NCBI GenBank assembly: GCA_004555425.1
Contig: SFID01000062.1
Coordinates: forward strand, 1-13,943
DNA length: 13,943 nt
Direction of reading: 5' to 3'
Origin: Bacteroidales bacterium
Lineage (GTDB): Bacteria > Bacteroidota > Bacteroidia > Bacteroidales > Bacteroidaceae
Every line of letters begins with the position of its first letter. Positions within the stretch are counted from its first letter, which is position 1. The notes below the pieces were generated by a model that saw only the letters and a list, made by a program, of their open reading frames with translations, was not told the DNA's origin and made no database searches. The translations under genes and the position numbers were made by a program. This document shows, in pieces, positions 1 to 6,414 of the stretch.

Positions 1-27
1 TTAAGAGCTTGCTCTTATAAGACCAAA

Positions 28-92
28 GCGAAAGCCTAACACCAGGGGCTTTGCCCCCATCCTCTTCAAGGGGTTTTTCTTGTTTTTGTTTA
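28..92 (+). repeat. REP-like intergenic repeat, left copy
   Basis: The stretch contains AACACCAGGGG, a small GGGGC-ttt-GCCCC hairpin (45-57) and CTCTTCAAGGGGTTT. The reverse complement of 13874-13938 carries the same blocks in the same order with a few substitutions and short indels. The two copies therefore form an imperfect inverted repeat at the window ends. It is probably a dispersed intergenic repeat of this genome; no function can be read from it. Confidence 0.65.
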
Positions 93-144
93 TTCAAAAT
101 TTTCCCTATCATTGAAAACGAACTCCCTACTCACACGCCCTCAA

Positions 145-163
145 GCAACGTGTTGTACGTTTC
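145..163 (-). repeat. Degenerate copy of the GTACCGCACGTT motif
   Basis: By eye, 15 of 19 positions match the reverse complement of 13832-13850, and the core is shared with the arms of the large hairpin at 9510-9562. Like the 13832 copy, it sits just inside the REP-like end repeat, so the two window ends share two repeat elements in mirrored order. The match is weak enough that chance cannot be excluded for this copy alone. Confidence 0.4.
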
Positions 164-185
164 TCACCTCGGTGTACAAACCCTT

Positions 186-205
186 CACAACCTTGACCTG
201 AGTAG
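186..205 (+). repeat. Inverted repeat, left arm
   Basis: Its reverse complement matches 2152-2171 at 18 of 20 positions, including 13 consecutive bases (ctactcaggtcaa). It lies immediately 5' of the left recJ-upstream copy; the partner lies just 5' of the right copy. It could be a terminal repeat of the accessory patch or the trace of a small inversion. Confidence 0.5.
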
Positions 206-207
206 TT

Positions 208-480
208 ACCAATCCTAACTCCTACCTTAAAAAATCCCCTCTGCTGCCCCCACTTTCCGCAAAAATGCCTATCTTTACCGATTAGATTGCCTTATTAGGG
301 CTTTTGATGAAGGATGGTTGCCGTTGGCTGCCCGCTCCTTCTCTGATTCTGATAAAACAAAAAGCACAATATATCAATGAATTATACATGGAACTACGCC
401 ACCCCGTCGCCCGACCAAACCGCTCTGGCTACCGCCCTGGCCGCCCGAGCAGGCATACATCCGGCACTGGGTAAGTTGCT
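208..480 (+). repeat. Direct repeat copy 1: duplicated recJ upstream region and 5' end
   Basis: These 273 bases align end to end with 2199-2472 with 16 substitutions and one 1-base indel by manual alignment (about 94% identity). The block carries the putative recJ promoter region (here TATCTTTA in place of TACCTTTA), the 5' leader and the first ~35 recJ codons. Similarity stops abruptly at 480/2472. Together with copy 2 it brackets 1.7 kb holding the DUF1016 nuclease gene. Confidence 0.93.
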
Positions 481-487
481 TAGTTGA
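377..487 (+). pseudogene. Truncated recJ 5' stub (first ~35 codons)
   Basis: The frame starts MNYTWNYATPSPDQ and follows the N-terminus of the intact RecJ encoded at 2369 for 35 codons with three amino-acid differences (D8A, A9T, E13D relative to the intact copy). It runs off the homology at base 480, adds one serine codon and stops at 485-487. All catalytic motifs of RecJ lie far downstream, so the stub cannot be functional. Four of the seven differences in the coding part are silent, so the two 5' ends may have diverged partly as working genes in different lineages before being brought together. It is either the original 5' end of the resident recJ or a leftover of duplication. Confidence 0.88.
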
Positions 488-618
488 AGGAAAAGAAGGT
501 AAAGGGAAAAATAACACATTGTTCAAAGATGCTTGCGAATATAAGCCCATTCGAGACGCTCTTGTTCATACCTCATGATTAACAAGGGTCGCTAAAAATA
601 AGGGAAAGCATTTTTTAT
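486..618 (+). pseudogene. Degraded C-terminal gene remnant between the recJ stub and the nuclease
   Basis: One frame opens at the repeat junction and reads EGKEGKGKNNTLFKDACEYK, then PIRDALVHTS, to a stop at 576-578. The same frame continues after the stop as LTRVAKNKGKHFLFDNN to a second stop. It looks like the tail of a protein with a charged helical C-terminus that has lost its 5' part and picked up an internal stop. The block (F)KDACEYKPIRDALVHT resembles C-termini I associate with large ATP-binding proteins in Bacteroidetes accessory regions, but I cannot name the family with confidence. It has no start codon and is not functional. Confidence 0.4.
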
Positions 619-637
619 TTGACAATAATTGAGGGAC

Positions 638-654
638 AATTGGTAACACCAATT
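638..654. promoter_or_regulatory. Palindrome upstream of nuclease gene, possible operator
   Basis: AATTGGT-aac-ACCAATT is a perfect dyad with 7-bp arms and a 3-base centre, ending 57 bases before the chosen start codon of the DUF1016 gene. It could be an operator or a small leader hairpin. It shares the AATTGG/CCAATT core with the palindromes inside the gene. Confidence 0.35.
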
Positions 655-711
655 ACCGATAGGCTTGGGCTAGATTACAATAACATCGAACAATATAACG
701 TTATAATAAAT

Positions 712-1923
712 ATGAGTAACAAAGAGATACAATTATCCTCGGAGCTAAGAGTCGCTGTACAGACCATCAAGACAGCCATCCTGCAAAGTCAGGCACGGGC
801 TGTAAAAGGGGTTAATCAGGAACAGTTGGCCCTATATTATGGTGTAGGAAGATACATTTCCGAGAATACACGCAACCAAAAATGGGGATCTGGTGCAATT
901 GAAACTATTAGTCTCCGTTTGCGTCAGGAACTACCTGGGTTAAGGGGCTTCGGCGTATCCAGCCTCAAAAACATGCGCTTGTTTTATGAGACATGGAATG
1001 TCATAGAACCCAATTCGCCAATCGCAATTGGCGAATTGGAGAATCAGGCTTCGATAGTATCTCCAGATAACAATGACTCTATTGATAGTCAGGGGGATAT
1101 AATTCGCCAATTGCAATTGGCGAATTTGCAAGACTTCCCTTTAGTGGAATTTCTTAGCATTAGTTTTACACATCATATACGTATATTGGAGAATACGAAA
1201 GATACGGACGAACGTCTGTTCTATATACGCTATTGTCACAACTACAAACCCACCACAGATGAGTTGCCTGGTATCATTAAACAGCAAGACCTCTATCATC
1301 ATCAAGGCAATATGCCGAATAACTTTCTCGCTACGCTGCCAGACTATAAACAAGCCTATCGTGCCATTCAGATGTTCAAGGATGAGTATCTGCTTGATTA
1401 CATCAATGTGGAAGAACTGGGTATGCACGACGAAGAAGTGGATGAGAGGGTCATAGAAAGCAAAATCGTCCACAACGTGAAGAACTTCATTATGACGTTT
1501 GGACGCGGTTTTACGTTTATCGGCAACCAAGTACACTTTGACAAACTGGGTCACGACCACTGGATAGACCTTTTGTTCTATAACCGTGACCTTCGCCGTA
1601 CAGTAGTATTCGAGTTGAAGCGTGGTAACTTCAAGGTTGCTTACCTTGCCCAACTGAGCAGCTACCTCCGCATTCTCAACGATGATGATCGTCGCGAGGG
1701 AGAAGAAGCACCTATCGGTATTATCCTATGCAAGAAAGCAGATAAGGCATATGTAGAGTATATCATGCAGGATTTCCGTCAACCTATGGGTGTTGCAACA
1801 TATAAGACCGCAGACGAGATGGAGCCAGAGCTATTAAAGGTGCTGCCTCCCAAGGAAGAACTTCAACGTATATTTGAAGAAAGCGGCAATAAAGATGGCG
1901 ATGAAGAAGGAAGTGAAGATTAA
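712..1923 (+). CDS. DUF1016 (YhcG-type) PDDEXK nuclease
   Basis: This 403-residue protein has the two-part layout of the DUF1016/YhcG family. A helical N-terminal domain (about residues 10-180) includes QEQLALYYGVGRYISENT, a WGSGAIETIS block, LPGLRGF and MRLFYETW. A PDDEXK nuclease-like domain (about 200-370) has the probable metal-binding set D286 (in WIDLLFYN), E301 and K303 (in FELK). Family members are widespread in accessory and defence regions and are predicted nucleases; the substrate is unknown. I chose ATG 712 because the family similarity begins just after it. A TTG at 619 would add 31 residues with no family look. Residues ~97-140 form a low-complexity insert encoded partly by two palindromes. 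The gene is solitary, AT-richer than recJ, and lies between two copies of the recJ 5' end, which suggests horizontal arrival. Key residues are intact, so it is probably active. Confidence 0.9.
   Translation: MSNKEIQLSSELRVAVQTIKTAILQSQARAVKGVNQEQLALYYGVGRYISENTRNQKWGSGAIETISLRLRQELPGLRGFGVSSLKNMRLFYETWNVIEPNSPIAIGELENQASIVSPDNNDSIDSQGDIIRQLQLANLQDFPLVEFLSISFTHHIRILENTKDTDERLFYIRYCHNYKPTTDELPGIIKQQDLYHHQGNMPNNFLATLPDYKQAYRAIQMFKDEYLLDYINVEELGMHDEEVDERVIESKIVHNVKNFIMTFGRGFTFIGNQVHFDKLGHDHWIDLLFYNRDLRRTVVFELKRGNFKVAYLAQLSSYLRILNDDDRREGEEAPIGIILCKKADKAYVEYIMQDFRQPMGVATYKTADEMEPELLKVLPPKEELQRIFEESGNKDGDEEGSED
1010..1039. repeat. Palindromic element inside nuclease gene, copy 1
   Basis: Perfect 13-bp arms (CCAATTCGCCAAT / ATTGGCGAATTGG) surround a 4-base centre. 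The inner 26 bases (1012-1037) differ from 1101-1126 at a single position. This copy is read in frame 0 as NSPIAIGE (residues 101-108). Confidence 0.9.
1101..1126. repeat. Palindromic element inside nuclease gene, copy 2
   Basis: Perfect 12-bp arms (AATTCGCCAATT / AATTGGCGAATT) surround GC. It is nearly identical to copy 1, 89 bases away. Because 89 is not a multiple of three, this copy is read in another frame and encodes IRQLQLAN (residues 131-138). The DNA is conserved, not the peptide. Confidence 0.9.
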
Positions 1924-2004
1924 AAACCACATTCGCAAATTACGAATGTGCTTATGACAAGCTAATTGTAGAAACAAAATACCAGAATTAGGTATGTGGT
2001 TTTT
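1922..2004 (+). terminator. Possible hairpins after the nuclease gene
   Basis: Two alternative structures start at the stop codon. One is a local hairpin, CACATTCG-7 nt-CGAATGTG (1928-1950), with no T-tract. The other is an 11-bp long-range pairing of aaaaaccacat (1922-1932) with atgtggttttt (1994-2004), whose distal arm ends in five Ts. They share bases and are mutually exclusive. A weak terminator is plausible but not proven. Confidence 0.35.
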
Positions 2005-2151
2005 CCACCAAAATTATCTGGGAAGTAGGAAGTTTTATAACGGAAATAGGAAAAACTCTTGGATAAATAGTGACGACAGTTGCCGATGTAGAGAAACAGG
2101 ACGTTAAAATTCATTTATTTCATTGGCCTGCGTTTTTAACATTTCAAGGTT

Positions 2152-2171
2152 CTACTCAGGTCAAAGTGGTG
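2152..2171 (-). repeat. Inverted repeat, right arm
   Basis: Partner of 186-205 (18 of 20 positions, 13 consecutive). It lies 28 bases before direct-repeat copy 2. The pair spans about 2 kb that includes the left recJ stub, the gene remnant and the nuclease gene. Confidence 0.5.
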
Positions 2172-2189
2172 GGGAGTTGCCCTCCCACC
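2168..2189 (+). other. GC-rich hairpin between nuclease gene and recJ
   Basis: GGTGGGGAG and CTCCCACC pair over 8 bp with one bulged G around a ttgcc loop. There is no T-tract. It is present only at the right-hand duplication boundary and absent at the left. It might help insulate recJ from upstream transcription. Confidence 0.35.
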
Positions 2190-2261
2190 AATCCCCCCAC
2201 CAATCCTAACTCCTACCTTAAAAAATCACCTCTGCCGCCCCCGCTTTCCGCAAAAAATGCC

Positions 2262-2269
2262 TACCTTTA
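2262..2269 (+). promoter_or_regulatory. Putative recJ promoter, -7-like element
   Basis: TACCTTTA is one base off the Bacteroidetes TAnnTTTG -7 element; copy 1 of the duplication has TATCTTTA at the same place. No clear TTTG lies at the expected -33 distance (a TTTC is too close). The position would give a leader of about 95 bases before the recJ start. Confidence 0.3.
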
Positions 2270-2288
2270 CCGACTAGATTGCCTTATT

Positions 2289-2372
2289 ATGGCTTTTGAC
2301 GAAGGATGGTTGCCGTTGGCTGCCCGCTCCTTCTCCGTTTCTGATAAAACAAAAAGCACAATATATCAATGA
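2289..2372 (+). CDS. Possible 27-residue leader ORF overlapping recJ start
   Basis: ATG 2289 opens a short frame, MAFDEGWLPLAARSFSVSDK followed by TKSTIYQ, ending at TGA 2370-2372. The stop overlaps the recJ ATG in the ATGA arrangement typical of translational coupling. In the left duplicate the same frame stays open to the same overlap but its ATG is AGG. Of the four differences between copies in this stretch, two are silent. No known family is recognised, and a chance ORF remains quite possible. Confidence 0.25.
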   Translation: MAFDEGWLPLAARSFSVSDKTKSTIYQ

Positions 2373-4087
2373 ATTACACATGGAACTACGACGCCCCGTC
2401 GCCTGAACAAACCGCTCTGGCCACCGCCCTGGCCGCACGAGCAGGCATACATCCGGCACTGGGTAAGTTGCTCCTGGATCGCTGCATCACCACCGAATTA
2501 GAAGTGCGACATTTCTTCCGACCGCAGTTGACAGACCTCCACGACCCCTTCCTCATGAACGATATGGAGGTGGCCGTGGCGCGACTCAATGCTGCCCTCG
2601 GAGCCAAGGAGCGCATCCTCGTCTATGGCGACTATGATGTGGACGGATGTACGGCTGTGGCCCTGGTCTATAAGTTCCTCTCGCAGTATTATTCCAACAT
2701 TGACTACTACATCCCCGACCGCTACGAGGAGGGCTATGGCATCTCCAAGAAAGGTATTGACTTTGCCGCGGCCACTGGTGTCAAACTTATCATCGTGTTG
2801 GACTGCGGCATCAAAGCCGTGGAGGAGGTGGACTACGCCCTGAGCCAAGGCATCGACTTTATCATCTGCGACCACCATGTGCCCGACGAAGTCCTGCCAC
2901 GCGCCGCCGCCATCCTCAATCCCAAGCGCCGCGACAACCGCTATCCCTACACCCACCTGTCGGGCTGCGGCGTTGGATTCAAGTTGATGCAGGCATTCGC
3001 CATGAGCAACGGCATTGAGTTCAATAAACTGTTCCCCTTGCTTGACCTTTGCGCCGTGAGCATTGCCTCCGACATCGTGCCCATTATGGGCGAGAACCGC
3101 ATCCTGGCGCTCCACGGCCTGCGCTGTCTCAACTCAAGTCCGAGCATTGGACTGCAGGCCATCATTGAGGTGTGCGGCCTGGACGAGCGCGAACTGACGA
3201 TGAACGACATCATCTTCAAGATTGGCCCCCGCATCAACGCTTCGGGCCGTATGCAAAACGGGCGCGAGGCTGTCGACCTGCTGGTGGAGAAGGACCACAC
3301 GGCCGCCATTGAGAAGGCGGGACGCATCAACCTCTACAACGAAGCGCGCAAGGACCTTGACAAGGCCATGACCGAGGAAGCCATCGAGCAGGTGCGCGAC
3401 CTGCCGCAGTTGGACGAACGCCGATCCATCGTCATCTACAACGAGCAGTGGCACAAGGGCGTCATCGGCATTGTGGCTTCGCGCCTGACCGAGCAATATT
3501 ACCGCCCCGCCGTCGTACTCACCCACAGCGAAGGACTGGCCACGGGCAGTGCGCGCTCCGTGAACGGCTTCGACGTCTACAAGGCCGTGCAGAGTTGTGC
3601 CGACCTGCTCGAAAACTTCGGCGGACATACCTACGCTGCTGGCCTGACTATGCGCGTGGAGCACGTGGAGGAGTTCAGCCGCCGCTTCGAAGCCTATGTG
3701 ACCGAGCATATCCTGGACGAACAGACACAGCCGACCCTCGAAATCGATGCCGTGCTGGACTTCAAGGACGTCACCTTCAAATTCTATCAGGAACTCAAGC
3801 GCTTCGCACCCTTCGGACCCGGCAATCCGCGTCCCGTCTTCTGCACCAAGCGCGTCTACGACTATGGTACGAGCAAAGTGGTCGGTCGCGGACAGGAACA
3901 TATCAAGTTGGAACTCGTCGACAACAAGAGCAACCGCATTATGAACGGCATCGCCTTTGGCCAGAGTTCGCAGGCACGCTACATCAAGACCAAGCGCGCC
4001 TTTGACATCTGCTACGCCATCGAAGAGAACAGCCACAAGCGCGGCGACATCCAGTTGCAAATCGAAGACATCCGTCCCTGCGAATAA
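2369..4087 (+). CDS. recJ: Single-stranded-DNA-specific exonuclease RecJ
   Basis: RecJ degrades single-stranded DNA 5' to 3' in the cytoplasm during recombinational repair, mismatch repair and processing of stalled forks, often behind RecQ. The 572 residues show the DHH phosphoesterase motifs in order: YGDYDVDG (86-93), LDCG (144-147), CDHH (167-170), SGCGVGFKL (198-206) and SDIVP (234-238). The DHHA1 part follows with GPRINASGRM (286-295), HKGVIGIVASRL (362-373), SARS (394-397) and GGHTYAAGLT (418-427). A C-terminal OB-like segment (about 460-570) completes it. Length is normal for the family. ATG 2369 is the only start giving the expected N-terminus, and the same start is kept in the duplicated stub at 377. 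recQ follows after 62 bases on the same strand. The 5' end is duplicated upstream, so this recJ may be a hybrid whose first ~35 codons arrived with the accessory patch. Confidence 0.97.
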   Translation: MNYTWNYDAPSPEQTALATALAARAGIHPALGKLLLDRCITTELEVRHFFRPQLTDLHDPFLMNDMEVAVARLNAALGAKERILVYGDYDVDGCTAVALVYKFLSQYYSNIDYYIPDRYEEGYGISKKGIDFAAATGVKLIIVLDCGIKAVEEVDYALSQGIDFIICDHHVPDEVLPRAAAILNPKRRDNRYPYTHLSGCGVGFKLMQAFAMSNGIEFNKLFPLLDLCAVSIASDIVPIMGENRILALHGLRCLNSSPSIGLQAIIEVCGLDERELTMNDIIFKIGPRINASGRMQNGREAVDLLVEKDHTAAIEKAGRINLYNEARKDLDKAMTEEAIEQVRDLPQLDERRSIVIYNEQWHKGVIGIVASRLTEQYYRPAVVLTHSEGLATGSARSVNGFDVYKAVQSCADLLENFGGHTYAAGLTMRVEHVEEFSRRFEAYVTEHILDEQTQPTLEIDAVLDFKDVTFKFYQELKRFAPFGPGNPRPVFCTKRVYDYGTSKVVGRGQEHIKLELVDNKSNRIMNGIAFGQSSQARYIKTKRAFDICYAIEENSHKRGDIQLQIEDIRPCE

Positions 4088-4149
4088 TCCGCGCCCTCCC
4101 GTAAATACGTACCCCCTTGACAGCACATCCACCTCCTTTGGCAGAAAAT

Positions 4150-6189
4150 ATGACCAGCACTCCCGACTCCCGCTCGCCCCAAGCCGCGCCTTCGCCCCTT
4201 GACATTCTTCGCCGATATTGGGGCTACGAGCAGTTTCGCGGCATCCAGCAGGAGATTATCCAGAGTGTGTTGACTGGCCACGACACCTTGGGCCTTATGC
4301 CTACGGGTGGTGGCAAGAGTATCGCCTTCCAAGTGCCCGCACTGGCCTTGGAGGGCGTTTGCATTGTGGTCACGCCGCTCATTGCGCTGATGAAGGACCA
4401 GGTGGCCCACCTCCGCGCGCGCAGCATCACGGCAGCAGCCATCTATTCGGGCCAGAGCCGCGACGAAATGCTGCGCCACCTGGATAACGCTGTCTTTGGC
4501 GCGTACAAATTCCTCTACGTTTCGCCCGAGCGTCTGACCACCGACATCTTCCAGGTGAAGTTGCGCAAGATGCAGGTCGGCCTCCTGACCATCGACGAGG
4601 CCCACTGCATCTCGCAATGGGGCTACGACTTCCGCCCGCCCTATCTTCAGATTGCGCAGATACGCAAGTTGCTGCCAGGCGTGCCCGTGCTGGCGCTGAC
4701 CGCTACGGCCACGACCGAGGTGGTGCGCGATATTTGTGCTCACTTGGCTTGGCCCGAATCGAGCCCCGTTGTGACGGGAGAACCGCCCGCAGGGGGCGAA
4801 GAGGTGGAGGGATTCCAGGTGTATAAGATGAGTTTCGTGCGCCCCAACCTCAGTTATGTGGTGCGCAAGACCACCGACAAGTTTGCCGAACTGCTTCACA
4901 TCCTTCGCTCCGTGCCGGGCAGCGCCATCGTCTATACCCGCAACCGCGAGCGAACCCGCGAGACGAGCGACCACCTCAACGAGGAGGGCATCACCGCCCT
5001 TTATTATCACGCGGGCCTCAAGAATGTTGACAAGGACCTGCGCTCAGCAGCCTGGCAGAGCGGCGAAACGCGCGTCATGGTGGCCACCAACGCCTTCGGT
5101 ATGGGCATTGACAAGCCCGATGTGCGCCTGGTCATCCACCTGGATATGCCCGACAGCATCGAGGCCTACTTTCAGGAGGCGGGCCGTGCGGGGCGCGATG
5201 GCCAGCGGGCCTATGCCGTGCTCCTCTTCGCCCGCGAGGACCGCGCGAGTATGTTGCGCCGGGTTGGCGAGACCTATCCGCCGCGCGAATATATCAGTCG
5301 CGTCTATGAGAACCTGTGCTGCTACTTCCAACTGGCCGTTGGCGATGGCTACAACGTGACCTACGAACTCAATGTTGAGGAGTTCTGCAAAAACTTCCGC
5401 CACTTCCCAACCTACTTGGAGAGTGCCCTCAAACTGCTGACCAATGCTGGCTACATCAACTATACGGAAGAAGACGAAGTGGCCTCGCGCATCCTCTTCC
5501 TTGTGCAGCGCGACGAACTCTATCGCCTCCACCACCTCGGCAGGGAGGCCGACAACGTCATTCGCGCCTTGCTGCGCACCACCTGCGGCTTGTTCAGCGA
5601 CTACGTATTCTTGCAGGAAGCCACGATAGCCCACGAGGCAAACCTACCCTTGGACACCGTCTACGAAGTGCTGAAACACCTCTCGCGACTGCGCATTGTC
5701 CACTACGTGCCACACAAGAAGGTGCCCCGCGTGACCTTCACCACTCGCCGCGTGGAGACCGCCGAAGTCGTGCTGACTGCCGAGGTCTATGAAAAACGTC
5801 GCCAGCAATACGTCAATCGCACCCAGCAAATGCTGGAATACGCCGAAAACGATTGCTACTGCCGCAGCCGTTTTCTGCTGGAATACTTCTCCGATTTCAG
5901 CGGGCGAAATTGCGGCCATTGCGACGTATGTCTGGACCTAGGACTCAAAGAGCGGGAAGACGAAACGGCCGCCCCGCCGTCCGCTGAGCCTTCCCCGCGC
6001 TCGGCCAAACTGACCGACGAAACCGTTCGGGCACATCTGCGCGCCGCCTTGGCCGATGGCGGGCTGCATTCGGTTGACGATGTGAACCTGTCGGGCATTC
6101 CCACCGAGCGCACGGCCCACCTCTTGCAACAGATGGTGGAAGATGGCGAGGCCGAAGTGGTCAATGGCAAATACAGGAAGTATTCTTAG
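4150..6189 (+). CDS. recQ: ATP-dependent DNA helicase RecQ, short form without HRDC
   Basis: A superfamily 2, 3'-to-5' DNA helicase that unwinds DNA for repair and recombination and supplies single strands to RecJ. In 679 residues: a Q-motif region (FRGIQQEII, 29-37), Walker A TGGGKS (52-57), DEAH with the RecQ aromatic loop (IDEAHCISQWG, 148-158), TATAT (184-188), and the arginine-finger motif VI EAGRAGRDGQ (343-352). A zinc cluster C571-x16-C588-x2-C591-x2-C594 has the E. coli RecQ spacing. About 200 residues with a winged-helix look lie between motif VI and the zinc cluster, so the cluster comes far later than in E. coli RecQ. The C-terminus (from ~615) is a short helix-rich tail, not a recognisable HRDC domain. 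ATG 4150 is preferred over an in-frame TTG at 4117 because residues before it are non-conserved. Probably co-transcribed with recJ. Confidence 0.95.
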   Translation: MTSTPDSRSPQAAPSPLDILRRYWGYEQFRGIQQEIIQSVLTGHDTLGLMPTGGGKSIAFQVPALALEGVCIVVTPLIALMKDQVAHLRARSITAAAIYSGQSRDEMLRHLDNAVFGAYKFLYVSPERLTTDIFQVKLRKMQVGLLTIDEAHCISQWGYDFRPPYLQIAQIRKLLPGVPVLALTATATTEVVRDICAHLAWPESSPVVTGEPPAGGEEVEGFQVYKMSFVRPNLSYVVRKTTDKFAELLHILRSVPGSAIVYTRNRERTRETSDHLNEEGITALYYHAGLKNVDKDLRSAAWQSGETRVMVATNAFGMGIDKPDVRLVIHLDMPDSIEAYFQEAGRAGRDGQRAYAVLLFAREDRASMLRRVGETYPPREYISRVYENLCCYFQLAVGDGYNVTYELNVEEFCKNFRHFPTYLESALKLLTNAGYINYTEEDEVASRILFLVQRDELYRLHHLGREADNVIRALLRTTCGLFSDYVFLQEATIAHEANLPLDTVYEVLKHLSRLRIVHYVPHKKVPRVTFTTRRVETAEVVLTAEVYEKRRQQYVNRTQQMLEYAENDCYCRSRFLLEYFSDFSGRNCGHCDVCLDLGLKEREDETAAPPSAEPSPRSAKLTDETVRAHLRAALADGGLHSVDDVNLSGIPTERTAHLLQQMVEDGEAEVVNGKYRKYS

Positions 6190-6248
6190 GCGCGCGCCGA
6201 ACCTTCTGATATTGATAAATTTGCTTCTAGAACTATCAAATATGATTG

Positions 6249-6277
6249 GCGACTGCCCTTTTGGGTGGTCGCTTTTT
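6249..6277 (+). terminator. Intrinsic terminator after recQ
   Basis: GCGACTGCCC-tttt-GGGTGGTCGC forms a 10-bp stem with two G-T wobbles and a 4-base loop, followed directly by TTTTT and further Ts. It starts about 60 bases after the recQ stop and should end the recJ-recQ transcript. Confidence 0.85.
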
Positions 6278-6295
6278 CTATTTCTTAAATTGTAT

Positions 6296-6327
6296 CTTGG
6301 TAATGTTGAAAAAATATCCTAATTTTG
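6296..6327 (+). promoter_or_regulatory. Bacteroidetes-type promoter for the beta-propeller gene
   Basis: TAATTTTG (6320-6327) fits the TAnnTTTG -7 element exactly. CTTG (6296-6299), close to the TTTG -33 element, lies 20 bases upstream. Transcription would start near 6334, leaving a leader of about 80 bases before ATG 6415 that includes the perfect palindrome at 6382-6400. Confidence 0.65.
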
Positions 6328-6381
6328 GCCCTTCGTAAGGGCAAGATGCCTATAAAATTTAGGAAATTACTTACAAATGTA

Positions 6382-6400
6382 TCTTTTGTCAGACAAAAGA
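6382..6400. promoter_or_regulatory. Perfect 19-bp palindrome in the leader, possible operator
   Basis: TCTTTTGTC-A-GACAAAAGA has 9-bp arms around one central base. The centre is too small for an RNA hairpin loop without opening inner pairs, which favours a protein-binding site. It ends 14 bases before the chosen start codon of the beta-propeller gene and lies downstream of the predicted promoter. Confidence 0.45.
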
Positions 6401-6414
6401 GTAACCAAAACCCT

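Larger units (their letters stand above)
1..207. other. Intergenic, no gene seen
   Basis: No convincing coding frame. A short palindrome (TAAGAGC-tt-GCTCTTA, 2-17) lies at the very edge. The rest is AT-rich and holds the REP-like repeat at 28-92, a degenerate copy of the GTACCGCACGTT motif at 145-163 and one arm of an inverted repeat at 186-205, all listed separately. Confidence 0.6.
2199..2472 (+). repeat. Direct repeat copy 2: functional recJ upstream region and 5' end
   Basis: Partner of 208-480 (about 94% identical). This copy runs on into the intact recJ gene, so it supplies recJ expression today. It carries an ATG at 2289 that is AGG in copy 1 and one extra A in an A-tract. Confidence 0.93.

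Noticed and set aside
619..711. N-terminal extension of the nuclease from a TTG start
   Set aside because: The 31 added residues show no family similarity and include the palindrome at 638-654; ATG 712 fits the DUF1016 N-terminus.
1010..1126. CRISPR-like array from the two palindromes
   Set aside because: Only two repeats, inside an intact coding sequence, with no further regularly spaced units and no cas genes.
2070..2288. Long version of the ORF upstream of recJ
   Set aside because: The region overlaps the inverted repeat, a GC-rich hairpin and the putative promoter, and the peptide is Pro/Thr-rich with no family resemblance; only the last 27 codons are worth keeping as a leader candidate.
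4012..5010. 332-codon minus-strand open frame opposite recJ end and recQ
   Set aside because: Antisense shadow covering the recJ-recQ gap and the helicase motifs of recQ; no protein-like features.
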